A stretch of 64,000 nucleotides of DNA, taken from positions 324,660,175 through 324,724,174 of the forward strand of contig NC_085136.1 in NCBI RefSeq assembly GCF_035046485.1, given 5' to 3'. Positions 11,569 through 22,239 of the stretch are shown piece after piece. The DNA comes from Aedes albopictus. Lineage: Eukaryota; Arthropoda; Insecta; Diptera; Culicidae. A model generated the notes under the pieces. The model ran no database searches and was not told where the DNA came from. It saw only the letters and a list, made by a program, of their open reading frames with translations. The stretch's first letter is position 1. Each line of letters opens with the position of its first letter. A program made the position numbers and the translations under genes.

Positions 11569-11904
11569 TGGTTCTGAATTGCTTTTCCTCTTTTTATGCA
11601 GGCCATAAAAAGCTGCATTCATTAAAAATGCATAAAAACACCCTACACGAAAAGAGGTTCTAGTGTATTATGGGTTGCTAATGTCTCCCTTCTAAGAGAT
11701 AACGAAGTCTTGTCGAAGCCCAAGTAACATTTTTTAGTCAAACCAAAAGAAAAGGTATAAGGTTTTATGACGGTTCTCAAAACCTCTACAAGACTGATTG
11801 ATCATTAAAATGTTTCATGGGAGTTGTCGCGGAAGCCTGACAGTTCCGAATCAGATGGTTCCATCCAGAGGATGCGTCGTTAAGTACACCGAAATGCACG
11901 TTCT

Positions 11905-13080
11905 CAATCGCCTCGATTACAACTCCGGACTGTTACTTCCACCTGGTATTATTTCTATGAACCTTCGCAAAAATTGGTGCCCCAGCAGACTATGTATTGG
12001 AGAAGGTTCGGCTGCTAACGGTGGAAGTGGAGGTGTAACAGAAGGTTTAAGCAGTTTGAACGTGTCCGAGTTTTTTTTTAAGCAGATCCAACATTCATCT
12101 GCCATTCATAAGCAAGGGCCTCTTGTAGGAAATCGATCGTCACGGAAGCAATTGTCGAACTTGTCTGGAAAATCTACGGCCACCTGGAAAACGGAACGGC
12201 CACAACCAGATAGATGAATTCGTTTGTCAGTTTTTCCCTGAGAGATGGCCTTGATTTTCTTGATGCCAAGATAATAACGGTGTAGTTGCTTCAGCAGCTT
12301 TTTCCGGAAGCACCCCAAAATTATCAGTTGCTTCGTTATCATCACACACCTTTGAACTACTGATACATAATGACTCTCGCCGGTGGAAGAACGATTGCAG
12401 CGTCGAGTCGTAAGTATCTTCCGTTCCTTTCCGGTCATCCAGTTTTGATGCATCAGATAAATCGTTGTACTGTTGGGTCCTCCCGCATAACTTACTTGAC
12501 CATTTGGAACGTGATTGGTAGCTGCTCGAGGTTACTGTCCCGAACATATTAAAGTTCAGGTTCATTCGGCATTCCAAACAAACTTTGCGTCCCTCTTCAA
12601 AAGTTGATCCAGCGGCCTCCGAAGTTGGTGCATTTCACTGATGAATTTCCCGTAAAAGTTGACCACACACAGGAATAACCACAGGGCATAAACATCAGTG
12701 AGACGTGGCATCGAAGACATTGCTATCAATACCGCAGGATCTGGTCGTAGTGCCCACACAGCGTCTCATAGTGCTGCTCCTTGGTCTCGCTGAAGAGGAT
12801 AAAAATGCCTAAGAGCACTGCTCAGTCAAGATGATACCCAACTGCAGCAGACGTTCGAACTCCGTATTGACCAAAGGAATGGTGTTGTACGGTACCGAGC
12901 GTTTGTACGGAAACTGGGGCTTGCATCTGATTTCAGGTGGTGGTTGACTCTGAGCTCAGTCTTCATATGGGCCTGTGCCAACCATGAAATGGCCTCACTG
13001 CTTTCATAGAGGCCGCACGAGCGGGTGGAACAACAAGGTAAAGCTGAAGCTGAAGCGAATTCCGGGGCCCTGGCCAAGGA
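11905..13080 (-). pseudogene. Ty3/gypsy-type pol remnant
   Basis: Read on the minus strand from 13080 down: a segment near 12830-12920 in one frame contains SVPYNTIPL and RLLQLGII, typical of the N-terminal reverse transcriptase of gypsy elements. A segment at 12562-12759 contains VVNFYGKFISEM and RRPLDQLLKRDAKFVW, the connection just before RNase H. Near 12260-12290, LHRYYLGIKKIKAI resembles the integrase zinc-binding region. Most of the catalytic RT core is missing between about 12780 and 12825, and the frame changes several times. It is a dead fragment without visible LTRs. The GC-rich stretch 13080-13500 may be its upstream gag/protease part, but I cannot show it. Confidence 0.65.
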
Positions 13081-13789
13081 GGAATACGATCTTCAGACCA
13101 AAAGTGGGCTGTGGCTGACACATGCAAGCAAGTGCTGTCCACTCAAAAGGACGTGTGACGATGCGATGGCTAACGAAACCATACAGCTTGTCGGAGCCCG
13201 GAGAGAGGCCCACGGCAGGAGCTGCATGGCCAAAACCTGCCGAGGAAGTGCGGCCTCCCAGCACTCATGGATCATGATTAGAAAAAAGAAGTCGTTGAGA
13301 AAAGCGAATCCAGCCCGCCTATGCAAAAGGAGGGACATGCAATACGTGAATATGCGACGGTCATGCGGTGCGAAAATCGTCTCTAATCACTGAGCGCGAA
13401 TGTAAAAAGCATTCGGCGTACCAAAACCGGAGAGGTGATGCTAGTGCTGAAGAAGGAGTCGACCAAGAAGGGCACCTTCTCAAGTTGAAACTTTTTGCTT
13501 CAATCAATCGGACGTGTACACTTACACGCTCGCATTCTTCCTTTCGAATCAGAAGAGTATTGTTAGGCAAAATATTGTTCGTGCAGTTGAAAATCGGATT
13601 TTTTTGACACGCGAAATTCGATTTTTCTCCTAAACCGTGTGTCAGACGTACATACGTCGGGCACACTGCGCTGGATAGAGGGCCAGTTCCGCTGTCCAGC
13701 ACACTATGTCAGACGTTAGGTTTCACGTATGGATTTTGAATAAACTCGATTGTCGCGTGAGAGGAAACTTCGGGTATCAACTGCGACGG

Positions 13790-14955
13790 CAATACTGTCG
13801 TGATCAACTTCAGCGTTCTTCCAGCGAGGCCTGACACTGGCCAGGTTCATCAATTCCTGGAAAACGAGGTCAAGCTACAACTTTCGGTTGTTTGAAGTAT
13901 ACAGCTTCACAATTCCAATAAACGTGTCTATATAGAAATGGTGGATCATGATACCGCGGTGCGTTATCAAAAAGCACACAATATTAGGCGTTTTTTTTTT
14001 GTTTTCAACAACAAAAGGTTCAAGATCCCCGTGGCAGTGAAGCAGTGACAGCGGGAACATGATCACCCGTCGTCCGTGCTTCACGCCACCGTTGCTGATT
14101 ATATGACTCGGTTTGGATAAGTGGTCTCTATCCAAAACGATCGTTGGAGACAGTTCTTTGCTGGGATACCCAACGTACGTCACGATCGAAAGCGATATTT
14201 GTTTCGTTGAGCATTAAAATCAGCTTAAAACCAGCAAATGGTGCTCCAGGGCCGTTCATCCCAAGCAGAAATGTCAGGAGATAGCTGCAGATTATCGTGG
14301 AAACGTTGTTCCTGCGCCACGATACAATACCATGGGCCCCCGTCTCCTATGGCCAAACCACCCAAAGTGAGGTCGCCCGGTGACAAATGATGACTTTATC
14401 GCAACAGCGAAGTCACTTAAGTCGAACAAGGCTCCGTCTGCGCATGGTATTCCGACAGTAGTTGTCAAGACGGGCATCGGTCATTGCTAGATGTTCAGAA
14501 TGGCTATGCAGATTCTAGGGGAATTTCCGGAGAGGTTGAAAATATTGGGCCCAAGGCGAGGGCCCAATCATCCAAAGGAGAAAAGACAACTTAAGGCGGT
14601 GGCTGGTGGAACGCTAATCAATACCCAAGTAACACACATGTTATATAAAAGTTACGACAGCGCACGTTTTGGTTGTATATAAGTTTATTTTACGTTATTT
14701 CAACACAATGTTAGAATTACGTAAAATAAACTTCTATACAACCAAAACTTGCGCTGTCGTAACTCTATTATAACATGTGTGTTGCTTGGGTAGAGAATAC
14801 TCTAGTACGGTGTCGAAGACATTCCCAACGGGCGTACCGCGAACATATGGAAAAGCGAGAATGAGGTTTTACTAGATCGACGGCCCCAGCACACGCGAGC
14901 CCACCTTTTGGGTATCAGCAGATTTTCTCATTCTATAAAAATACAGCGTAAAGTA
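13790..14955 (+). pseudogene. Decayed, internally deleted LINE copy (ORF1, RT and 3' end)
   Basis: Three collinear parts. At 13790-14285, an ORF1 relative of the intact ORF at 9094-10086 shows YIEMVDHDTA and KAHNI near 13937-13984, but with stop codons. At 14296-14620 there is DNA similar to the RT region of the LINE at 42481-45051 (compare gaaacgttgttcc with gaaacgctgtttcc). At 14791-14955 there is the 3' UTR of that same LINE family (aacgggcgtaccgcgaa). Endonuclease and most of the RT are missing, and a MITE interrupts it at 14624-14790. It may be one deleted element or two fused remnants. Confidence 0.62.
14624..14790. mobile_element. 167-bp hairpin MITE with TA duplication
   Basis: Near-perfect foldback with ends CCCAAGTAACACACATG and its complement CATGTGTGTTGCTTGGG, and the dinucleotide TA on both sides (14622-14623, 14791-14792). 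It splits the decayed LINE between matches to 44860 and 44870 of the better copy. Relatives by end sequence are at 35467-35613 and 49801-49932. Confidence 0.8.
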
Positions 14956-14960
14956 TACTA

Positions 14961-15108
14961 GGGGGCATCCATTTAGTACGTCACGCAAAATTTGGGAATA
15001 TTCGACACCCCTCCCCCCGCTTCCCCCATCGTACGGGTTTTTCGTATACCTAATACATTGCTTGTTACCCCCCTCCCTCAATGAGCGTAACGTACTTTAT
15101 GGATGCCC
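14961..15108. mobile_element. 148-bp MITE with GGGGGCATCC ends and TA duplication
   Basis: Left end GGGGGCATCCATTTAGTACG and right end cgtactttatggatgccc form inverted repeats. TA flanks both sides (14959-14960, 15109-15110). Non-coding. A fragment of the same family is at 10727-10805. Confidence 0.75.
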
Positions 15109-15245
15109 TACTAGCAAGATTGTGTAACGCAAGCTGGAGACATTAATGATAAGGAAAATGGCCAGCAACGAACCCAAATAGTCGGGAAAACGTTTTTATT
15201 CCATGTCATATGTGGCCTTGTGATTTTAAAATAAAGTTTGATTAA

Positions 15246-15318
15246 CTCTCCTTTGGTATTAGGGTAATTTTTGACCCAAACCGTAGCGAGCTGCTACCAA
15301 CGTGATGCAAAAGGAAGG
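15246..15318. mobile_element. piggyBac-type MITE, TTAA duplication
   Basis: TTAA occurs at 15242-15245 and 15319-15322. The ends CTCTCCTTTGG and CCTTCCTTTTG are inverted repeats. The inner agggtaatttttgaccc matches the remnant at 36842-36910. TTAA plus C-rich ends is the piggyBac signature. Confidence 0.65.
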
Positions 15319-15322
15319 TTAA

Positions 15323-16890
15323 GGCAAAAATTCATGTTCATGAAGACATATTTCCAGTTTTTGCTGATTTTATACATTGCGCAAAATCCAAAGCACTCTG
15401 AGCCGATTTCTATTCCAACCATAAAGGGATAAACAATGGCAAACAGTCCATGAACCTTACCCTCAATCTAATAGTCAACTTAAATCGTTTATGGAAATTC
15501 AAGCACTAAATGCCGGACATAGTCTACTTCAAGGTCAATGACCGCTTTCTCACAACACAGATCTTGCGCGCGATGGGCGACCGGGCTCGAAACTGGCTCG
15601 GTAATCACGCCTAAACGGAAGTAAATGAAGCATAGTTGGTACAGTCAGTAGTGGTTGCACTGACGACCGTCGTCGAAGGCTTGTTCAAGCCATAGGCATT
15701 GCTTTTACCCTACCTCCCTTCAGCAATGTGATAGCGTAAACATGCCGACGACGAGGAGGGTAAACTCGCCGTAATGGCAAATATCACACCTCGGCACAAG
15801 ACTGCGTGCGTGGGTACTTTTCCGTAGCCGAGGAATTGATCTATTGCTTCATTCATGCGGTGGCTCCACGATCAATGGACACCGCGGGATGCCCACCAAG
15901 AGAGGATCGGACTCGGAAAAACTTGTTGAGCCTCCGGAGCCAATGAATTACGTGCGCACATTTGCATACTTTACCTTGAACGGCACCGCCCGCCCAGATC
16001 AACGGCCAGTCAAACAAGTCGACAACTCCTAAGTCTGCTGATCGGTTCTCCCACTGCCCAGCGCCCGGTAATTGACTGGGCGGGCGGACGATCGACTGCC
16101 CGAAGAGCAGCGGTGTCTTGCATATCGAGTGCAGAAATCTGCATCTCATCGTGGCGGGCAGGAGTCTGGGAGCGCAGCGAAGACTCGCTACCATACCGTT
16201 CGTCCACGCAGCTTTGTGTGCGGTGCATGCATTATGCGATTACGGAAAAGAAAACATTCGATTTCCTACCCCCCGCACAGCGACAACACTCACCGACATG
16301 ATCCGTTTGATGTTGGTAGCGCGACGACGCGACCGTGTGACTACCCAGTCGGTCGGGATAATCGATGAGGGCAGAAACTTGAGCCGGTTTTTCCAGTGAT
16401 CATCTGATGATCACTGATTGCGATGCGGTGGCATTATCCAGTGCGTTGCTCATGTCTTTCCGCAAGCCTTCGAGGGTGGGACTGTGTGTAGTAATTTCAT
16501 ACTAACTAAACTAGCTTGTAATGTGGCTCAAAAAGTTCGATGGGTCCTCATTTTATTTTATTGTATATAAAGTCAAGATGCTTTGAACAATTTTTAGCGT
16601 ATATTTCATGTTTATATGGGAAGTTCTCGAGAAAAGGTCTTAGGTATAGAAGTTTGAGATGGGACCAAAGATAATTTACAAGAAGTTTCGGGTAAGTATA
16701 AGAGGAGGGTATTCTTAGCAAACTACAGTAGAACCACTTGGCTTTGTACGGGACACACGATCAAGGTGACTTACTCCGTCTCCGTCCGATACTCCTCTAT
16801 GAGGCAGCATCACGCTGATACCCTCGTCACTGATGCTTGCAAGGGGAAGGGCAGACAAGGGAATTGACACTATCATTGTTCATACCCCAC
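15323..16890. other. GC-richer stretch, no recognised feature
   Basis: The part 15540-16440 is clearly richer in G and C than its neighbours and has several open frames of 60-113 codons on both strands (for example 15853-16194 minus). None shows a motif or frame continuity that I can tie to a gene or transposon. It could be a decayed retroelement coding region. Confidence 0.3.
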
Positions 16891-16982
16891 AGATTTTAGG
16901 GGATTTCAGGACCGTTTAAAGTGGGATGTCGTACTCCAGGGGGATTAAGGAGAATTACAAGAGGTATCAACAAGAGAAACAT

Positions 16983-17128
16983 TGGCAGTGAAAATAATAA
17001 CGTGTGGTGTGTGCAGTGTCTGAACAAGGAATGAATTTATTTTTCAGAACTATTGACTAGCTAATAACAAACTCGGTTGCTAAGATCTATAACTAAATCG
17101 TGTTACTACCATCGCACGCTACGCCTCA
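16983..17128 (-). repeat. 3' LTR of copia-type element (uninterrupted copy)
   Basis: About 146 bp, closely matching 21314-21704 once the MITE in the latter is removed. On the minus strand it starts TGAGGCGTAGCG after a purine-rich tract (aaggaggagtgg, a likely polypurine tract) and ends cactgcca. It holds the sequence agatctataac intact, which is the empty site for the MITE in the 5' LTR. Confidence 0.78.
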
Positions 17129-17146
17129 CCACTCCTCCTTAAACTA

Positions 17147-17368
17147 CGATACCGTAAACTGGGGTGTAGTTGATCAGTGGGGTGAATCTGATCACTCAAT
17201 TACCCGCGGATATCGACTTTCAAGGAAGCAACAATTATATTTTAACCATTCGCAATCCAATGACGTAACATTAAAATGAAATGGTAACTTCCTTGAAAGT
17301 CGATATCCGTGGGTAATTGAGTGATAGGGTTCACCCCATTGATTAACTACACCCCAGTTTACGGTATC
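17147..17368. mobile_element. 222-bp hairpin MITE between RNase H and 3' LTR
   Basis: The outer 82 bases on each side are near-perfect inverted copies, ending GATACCGTAAACTGGGGTGT on the left. TA is present on both sides (17145-17146, 17369-17370), with one extra C on the left. It interrupts the end of the copia pol frame just before the purine tract. Confidence 0.78.
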
Positions 17369-17785
17369 TATCATCTTCCGGAACTCCACATGCTTCAGTC
17401 TCGCCAACGGCTTTGTGAATCCATCTACTGGTTGTTCTCTTTTAGAGATGTAGCCAAGTTTGATGTCGCCATTTTCAATAGAGTCCTTGACGAATTGGTA
17501 ACGGGTGGATACATGCTTATTCCAGGGTTTAAATCCATTATTTCCGGCGATACAGATTGCGGATTCATTGTCGCACAAAACTGGTATCACCTGCTTGCCA
17601 TCAATTTGTTCCAGTAGCTGTTGCCACCAGAGAGCCTCTTGAACCGTTGCCGATAGTGCCATAAACTCCGCCTCACAGGACGATAACGCCACGGTTGCTT
17701 GTCGTTTTACGCTCCAGGAAACAGCTACTTCCATCTTCATGAAAATGTACACAGATCCAAAAAGGGTGTAAAATTTTGTGACATA

Positions 17786-17871
17786 CACAGAAAAAAATAT
17801 TCATGTAACTCTGGCATTCCCTTTATGTGCATGGTTTTTCGCTGAATTTTACATGAATATTTTTTTCTGTG
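17786..17871. mobile_element. 86-bp hairpin nested in the 17750-18301 MITE
   Basis: The left end CACAGAAAAAAATATTCATG is mirrored exactly by catgaatatttttttctgtg on the right, with TA on both sides (17784-17785, 17872-17873). Confidence 0.75.
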
Positions 17872-18075
17872 TATGATGCACATGATTAGAGCATGGGATA
17901 TCACAGAAGTTTACATGACATATATTGTAAAAGTCATAAAATATCATGTAAACTTCCATTATATGTCATGTAATTCAGCAAGACTCTGTATGTTTACATG
18001 ACATATAACACAAATTTACATGATATATCATGTAAACCATTATAACACTAAGTTTACATGACCAAACTGAAGTTT

Positions 18076-18255
18076 TTTTTTATCTGTATTAACGAGATTT
18101 TTAGCCCTAGGCTAGTTCATCTCGGGACCCACGCTTTACTTCCCTTCCGAAGGAAGAACCCACATTTTGTGAGTTTGTCGGGAGTGGGATTCGATCCCAG
18201 GTCCTCGACGTGATAGTCAAGTATTCTAACCATCACACCAGGTCCGCTCCACAAA
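18076..18255 (-). mobile_element. tRNA-derived SINE with 12-bp target duplication
   Basis: On the minus strand it begins gtggagcggacctggtgtga (A-box region), then gggatcgaatccc (B box), then a non-tRNA body and an A-rich tail seen as plus-strand T8. The duplication aaactgaagttt lies at 18064-18075 and 18256-18267. A second copy is at 32944-33085 with the same order, including the shared aaactcacaaaatgt and cttccttcgga. Confidence 0.8.
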
Positions 18256-20678
18256 AAACTGAAGTTTACATGACGAGTATATCTCATTATTTGTATCTGT
18301 GTAGCCCGTAGTTGATTTCCTCGTATCCACGTCTCCTCCCCAATCCCCATCGGTATAGCCGGTCAGTTGCGAGGTGCCATTCACCGAATATTCCAGTCGT
18401 ACTTCAGTGGTTCCACGAAGATACCGCAGAATGCGCTTCACGGCCCCCCATTGCCGCTGTCCTGGATCACTGCAAAATTGATTCACCATGTTAACCGCAT
18501 ACGCAATATCCGGTCGGTGTGCTTGAGCTGCGCATAAAAGGGAACCAACTGCCTCCTTGAACGGAACAGCTTTCATCGCTTCTGCTTCTTCGGGAGTACT
18601 GAGGCTCATCGATTTGTCTAGCTTCAAACTTGCATCCGCAGGAGTCGACACAGCATTACTATTTGCCATATTGAATCGCTTCAAAATTTCCTCAATGCAG
18701 TTCTGCTGATCGATGAAAGTCTTGCCTTACTCGCGATCTCTTGTTATTTGCAATCCCAGACAAAACATTGCTTCGCCTAAATCCTTCATTTTGAATCTGC
18801 TATTCAGGAAATGTTTCAGCTTCAGCTTCATTTCCGCATCGTTAAAAAAAAATCGTCCACATATACGGTAATAAACGTCATTCGTTCTCCTTCAATGATA
18901 GAATACAGGCACGAATCTTGATTAGATCTTGTAAGGCCGAATTCTTGTAGTGCCTCGTCCAGCTGGTTATTCCAAAAACTGCTCCATTGTTTGAGCCCGT
19001 ACAACGCACTTTTCAGCTTACACACCTTCTTTGGGTCGCCAGTAAAGCCTTCAGGTTGCTCCATGTAAATATCCTCATCCTTCAACTTGCAAAAATGCTG
19101 TTACTGCGTCCATTTGCTCGATCTCCAAATTGAACTGCACCGCTAAGGCTATCAAGTAGTGAAGCGTGGAATACCGTACAACTGGTGAATAGACTTCGCT
19201 GTAATCAATTCCGGGTCGCTGCGAATATCCCTTCACTACCAGCCACGCTTTGTGTCGTTCCACCTGTCCATCAGTTCCACGTTTGGTTTTAAAAATCCAT
19301 TTCGATCGAATCGCCTTTCTGCCTGGGGGAAGGTCGGTCAACTCCCAAGTTTCATTCTCCTCCAGAGCTCTGATTTCATCCTCCATTGCTTGCTCCCATA
19401 GCCTGTGGTCATCTCGCTGCAACGCCTCAGTAACTGTTAGCGGGTCATCATGGTCGATCATTGCCACATCCAACTGCTGGGGAAAATCTGGGACAGTATT
19501 TTGACTATAACACACAAAATCGGTATACTTGCCTGGGAGGAATAAGCGCTCCCGACCGCTGCGCCTCAACCCTTGCTCCTGTTCTGCTGGTCTTGTAAGT
19601 TGCGGTGGGAGCGCACGACCAGGTATGGCTTCTTTGGAACCAACGGGATCACTACAGCTCGCCTGATCCTAATGTTGAACCACGGTTGTAGTTCCAATTG
19701 CCTCAACTTCAATCTGCTCTTCTGGCTTAATCCAAGTATAGAGTTCCATGAAATCAACTGGTTGTTGTTCGCATGCCAATGAGGAAAACGATCCAAACTC
19801 GCCTTCGCTCACTATCACCACGTCTCGACTGATGATGACATCCTTCAGATCCGGGTCGTAGATTCTGTACCCCTTTGAGTTCTCGACATATCCGATAAAA
19901 AATCCTTCCACAGACTTCGAATCGAACTTCCTTCGCTTCCTTTGGGTCCACGCCTCTTCTGGAGTAATTGCTTCTAACGATCTGGTTGGACACCGGTTTA
20001 CTAAGTAAGCTGCTGTCGATATTGCCTCCGCCCAAAATTTCTTCGGTAACCGCGCATCCGTCAACATGGATGTTGCTTTTTCAACGAGAGTCCGGGTCAA
20101 ATGTTCCGCGGTTCCATTTTGTTCCGGCGTATACGGACACGATGTCTGGTGAACATCTATAGATCACACTTCATGCTGCCTTTCATTCTTGAATTTACGA
20201 ATTCTGTTTCATTGTCGGTACGCAGGATTCTCAGTTACCGTCCAGATTGACGCTCCGCCATCGCTTTGAAGTCCTCGTACGCTTCGAACACCTGACCCTT
20301 CGATGTCAAGAAATACACGAACACTTTCCGACTTGCATCATCCGTAAAAGTTAGCAAATAACGGCTTCCTCCTTTCGACGGTACTTCAACGGGTCCACAT
20401 ACGTCCGCATGAACTAAATCCAGCAAACCTCTTGCTCTCGACGAAATTGAACAAAACGAGTCTCTTGCCTGTTTGCCTTTGACACACGATACACATTCCA
20501 GCTTAGGTTCCTTCTTCAGTTCGATTCCATCCACCATTGTTGCAAGTTTGTACATACCTTGTTGATTCGAATGTTCAAGACTCTGGTGCCAAATTCCAGC
20601 ATCAACCGTCTGGAAGGATTTGTGGGTCTTCTGGTTCAACCGATACAGCCCGTCCACAACGGATCCAGACGCGATCAC

Positions 20679-21075
20679 CTGTCCTCAATTATCTACGACT
20701 TCACACCTTTCTGTCGCTCAAGCTGTTCATCGTGGTGACTAGTTCGTCGACATAATCCTCCACACAGGCACATTCTTCAAGCTTCACGGATGTTTATCTG
20801 TCCAGCAGGCCGAATCGTCGCAGCCGACCATCGTCCTGGAACGCCTTCTGGAGTGCATCCCACGCTTCTTACGATGTCTTCGCTCGCTGTACTAGGCTAT
20901 AGTTATTCTTCTCTATACCTAGGCAAATCGTCGCCAACGCCCTCTCGTCCAAGTCCGGGTCAATCGCTTGATTTTGTTCCGCTTTGACCGTTCTCCAAGA
21001 GCCCTCTCGTACAACTCTCGTATCAATATCATCTTCATCGCGAACGCCCATGATGCGTAGTTCTGTCGTCCTCAC
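20679..21075 (-). pseudogene. copia gag remnant
   Basis: The minus strand reads KAEQNQAIDPDLDERALATI and LGIEKNNYSLVQRAKT, typical of the UBN2/gag region of copia elements, then decays through a stop near 20870 into LEECACVEDYVDELVTTMNS. From about 20700 it runs directly into the pre-integrase region, so the zinc knuckle and aspartic protease are deleted. Confidence 0.68.
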
Positions 21076-21296
21076 AACTTCTCGATGGCCGGTAGACTCA
21101 CTGGGTTTCCACAGGCACGCCCATTTGCGCCGGATCGGCCGCTGCCTCCTGCAGTTCTTCCAGCATTCAAAGATGTCGTTCTTGTACTTCCGCTTCCGTC
21201 GTCTCTTCCACTTAAGTTGCGTTTTTCGTCTCGAAACATTTTCTGAATCTAGCTTTCCGTTGTCTTCGGTACTTCAGACTTCCTACTGCAGGCACA

Positions 21297-21310
21297 CTGG
21301 GCCCATAACT
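21297..21310 (-). promoter_or_regulatory. Primer-binding site like that of Drosophila copia
   Basis: AGTTATGGGCCCAG lies a few bases inside the 5' LTR. Drosophila copia has the same motif and primes with an internal fragment of initiator methionine tRNA; the match is from memory. Confidence 0.5.
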
Positions 21311-21313
21311 ACT

Positions 21314-21706
21314 TGCAGTGGAAATAATAACGTGTGGTGTATGCAGTGTCTGAACAAGGAATGAATTTATTTTTCACATCTATTGAATAGCTAATAACAA
21401 ACTCGGTCGCTAAGATCTACACAGCTAATCGCGTTCGGTAATTTTTACCGAAATCTCAACCGCTGATCGTTCGGTAATGGATTTTTACCGAAATTCTGTG
21501 AAAAATTAAAAAATTTCGGTGAAATGTTATCGTTTATCTGTCAAACGCTAACGAAGTTCGGTAGAAGTTGCAAGCTTCACCGAATTTTTCCTGTAAAACA
21601 AACTTAACGGTTGAGATTTTGGTAAAACATTACCGAAGTCGGTGATTTTTTCTTAGTGTGTATAACTAAATCGTAGGTTACTACAATCGCACGCTACGCC
21701 TCCACA
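21314..21706 (-). repeat. 5' LTR of copia-type element, split by a MITE
   Basis: About 148 bp of LTR plus a 241-bp insertion at 21420-21660. It matches 16983-17128, including ataacgtgtggtgt and gaacaaggaatgaatttatt. Small differences between the two LTRs indicate that the insertion is not recent. Confidence 0.78.
21420..21660. mobile_element. 241-bp MITE in the 5' LTR, TA duplication
   Basis: TA at 21418-21419 and 21661-21662. The 3' LTR shows the unoccupied site agatctataac, so the duplication is proven by comparison. The ends are CACAG and GTGTG, with longer internal inverted repeats built from ttcggtaat and accgaaatctcaaccg. Confidence 0.85.
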
Positions 21707-22028
21707 GAAACAACAAAATACTCCAGGTTTTCCAACATTACAGGGGCTTTGGAGTGTCCATCAGGAAAGTTTCCGAGAGTTTCGGGGGTGTTTCTAAAGG
21801 CATTTCAGGAGGGATTCGAATATTTTTCCACAGGCTTTTCGAAAGCATTTTCGCGTGTATAGGATTGTGTTGGAAATAGTATAACGCTTTCCTCCTGTGC
21901 TCAGTGAGTTCCAAGTTCTGCATTCCGTACTGAACAACGTTTGGCGTATTCTCTCACTCTCATTCCCTTCCGGCTAGACAGTTTCCAAGTTTGTTCACGA
22001 TAGTTGTTGAGTTTCTGGTTCTGGGTCT

Positions 22029-22158
22029 GTCGGTTTTCTCGGTAGGGCGATGGAAGTGCGAGTGAAAAATCCGGGTTCAGAATCGCGCTACAATAATCGT
22101 AGATTAGTCGGTTTCCACGGTAGGGCGATGGAAACGCGAGCACGAAATCCGGGATCAG
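22029..22158. repeat. Two direct copies of a ~52-bp unit
   Basis: gtcggttttctcggtaggg at 22029 and gtcggtttccacggtaggg at 22107 begin two copies that run through aatccggg to about 22080 and 22158. The bases between are unrelated. The unit's origin is not recognised. Confidence 0.6.
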
Positions 22159-22239
22159 TGGTCATCGTGATCAAATAAATCATAATCGTGATGAAGACCG
22201 CGACGTGTATTTCCATATAACTAGTGGATCATATCACCT

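Larger units (their letters stand above)
17750..18301. mobile_element. MITE inserted in copia RNase H, itself a host for two insertions
   Basis: Ends CACAGATCC and GTATCTGTG form a short inverted repeat, flanked by TA (17748-17749 and 18302-18303). The copia frame is cut exactly at these points. The original interior repeats the motif gtttacatgacatat and its complement about seven times (17905-18061). Nested inside are a hairpin (17786-17871) and a SINE (18076-18255). Confidence 0.72.
17380..20678 (-). pseudogene. copia pol remnant: integrase, RT, RNase H
   Basis: From high to low coordinates: 20678-20235 has the GAG-pre-integrase region (WHQSLEHSN, then ECVSCVKGKQAR) leading into the integrase core (LDLVHADVCGPVEVPSKGGS, TFTDDASRK). 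20100-19669 continues integrase with KFWAEAISTAAYLVNRCPT. 19569-19075 and 19085-18828 hold reverse transcriptase, with KSALYGLKQ and the catalytic YVDDF. 18684-18300 has the RNase H linker (AVGSLLCAAQAHRPDIAYAV) and is cut by the insertion at 17750-18301. RNase H resumes at 17747 with VALSSCEAEFMALS, LCDNESAICIA and KHVSTRYQFVKD. Frame changes near 20230, 20150, 19660 and 18830 make it non-functional. Confidence 0.82.
16983..21706 (-). mobile_element. copia-type LTR retrotransposon, defective, with nested insertions
   Basis: Oriented on the minus strand between LTRs at 21314-21706 and 16983-17128. Contents in order: a primer-binding site like that of copia, a partial gag, integrase, reverse transcriptase and RNase H. 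Most of gag and all of the protease are missing. The frame is broken repeatedly. MITEs sit in the 5' LTR (21420-21660), in RNase H (17750-18301) and just before the 3' LTR (17147-17368). The sequence gaaac is found next to both outer edges (21707-21711 and 16976-16980) and may be the 5-bp target duplication, although the LTR edge is not exact on the 3' side. The element sits inside a family B repeat, whose two halves are seen at 16895-16975 and 21712-21860. Confidence 0.82.

Noticed and set aside
11905..13400. Functional gypsy element
   Set aside because: The RT core is deleted, frames change, and no LTR pair was found.
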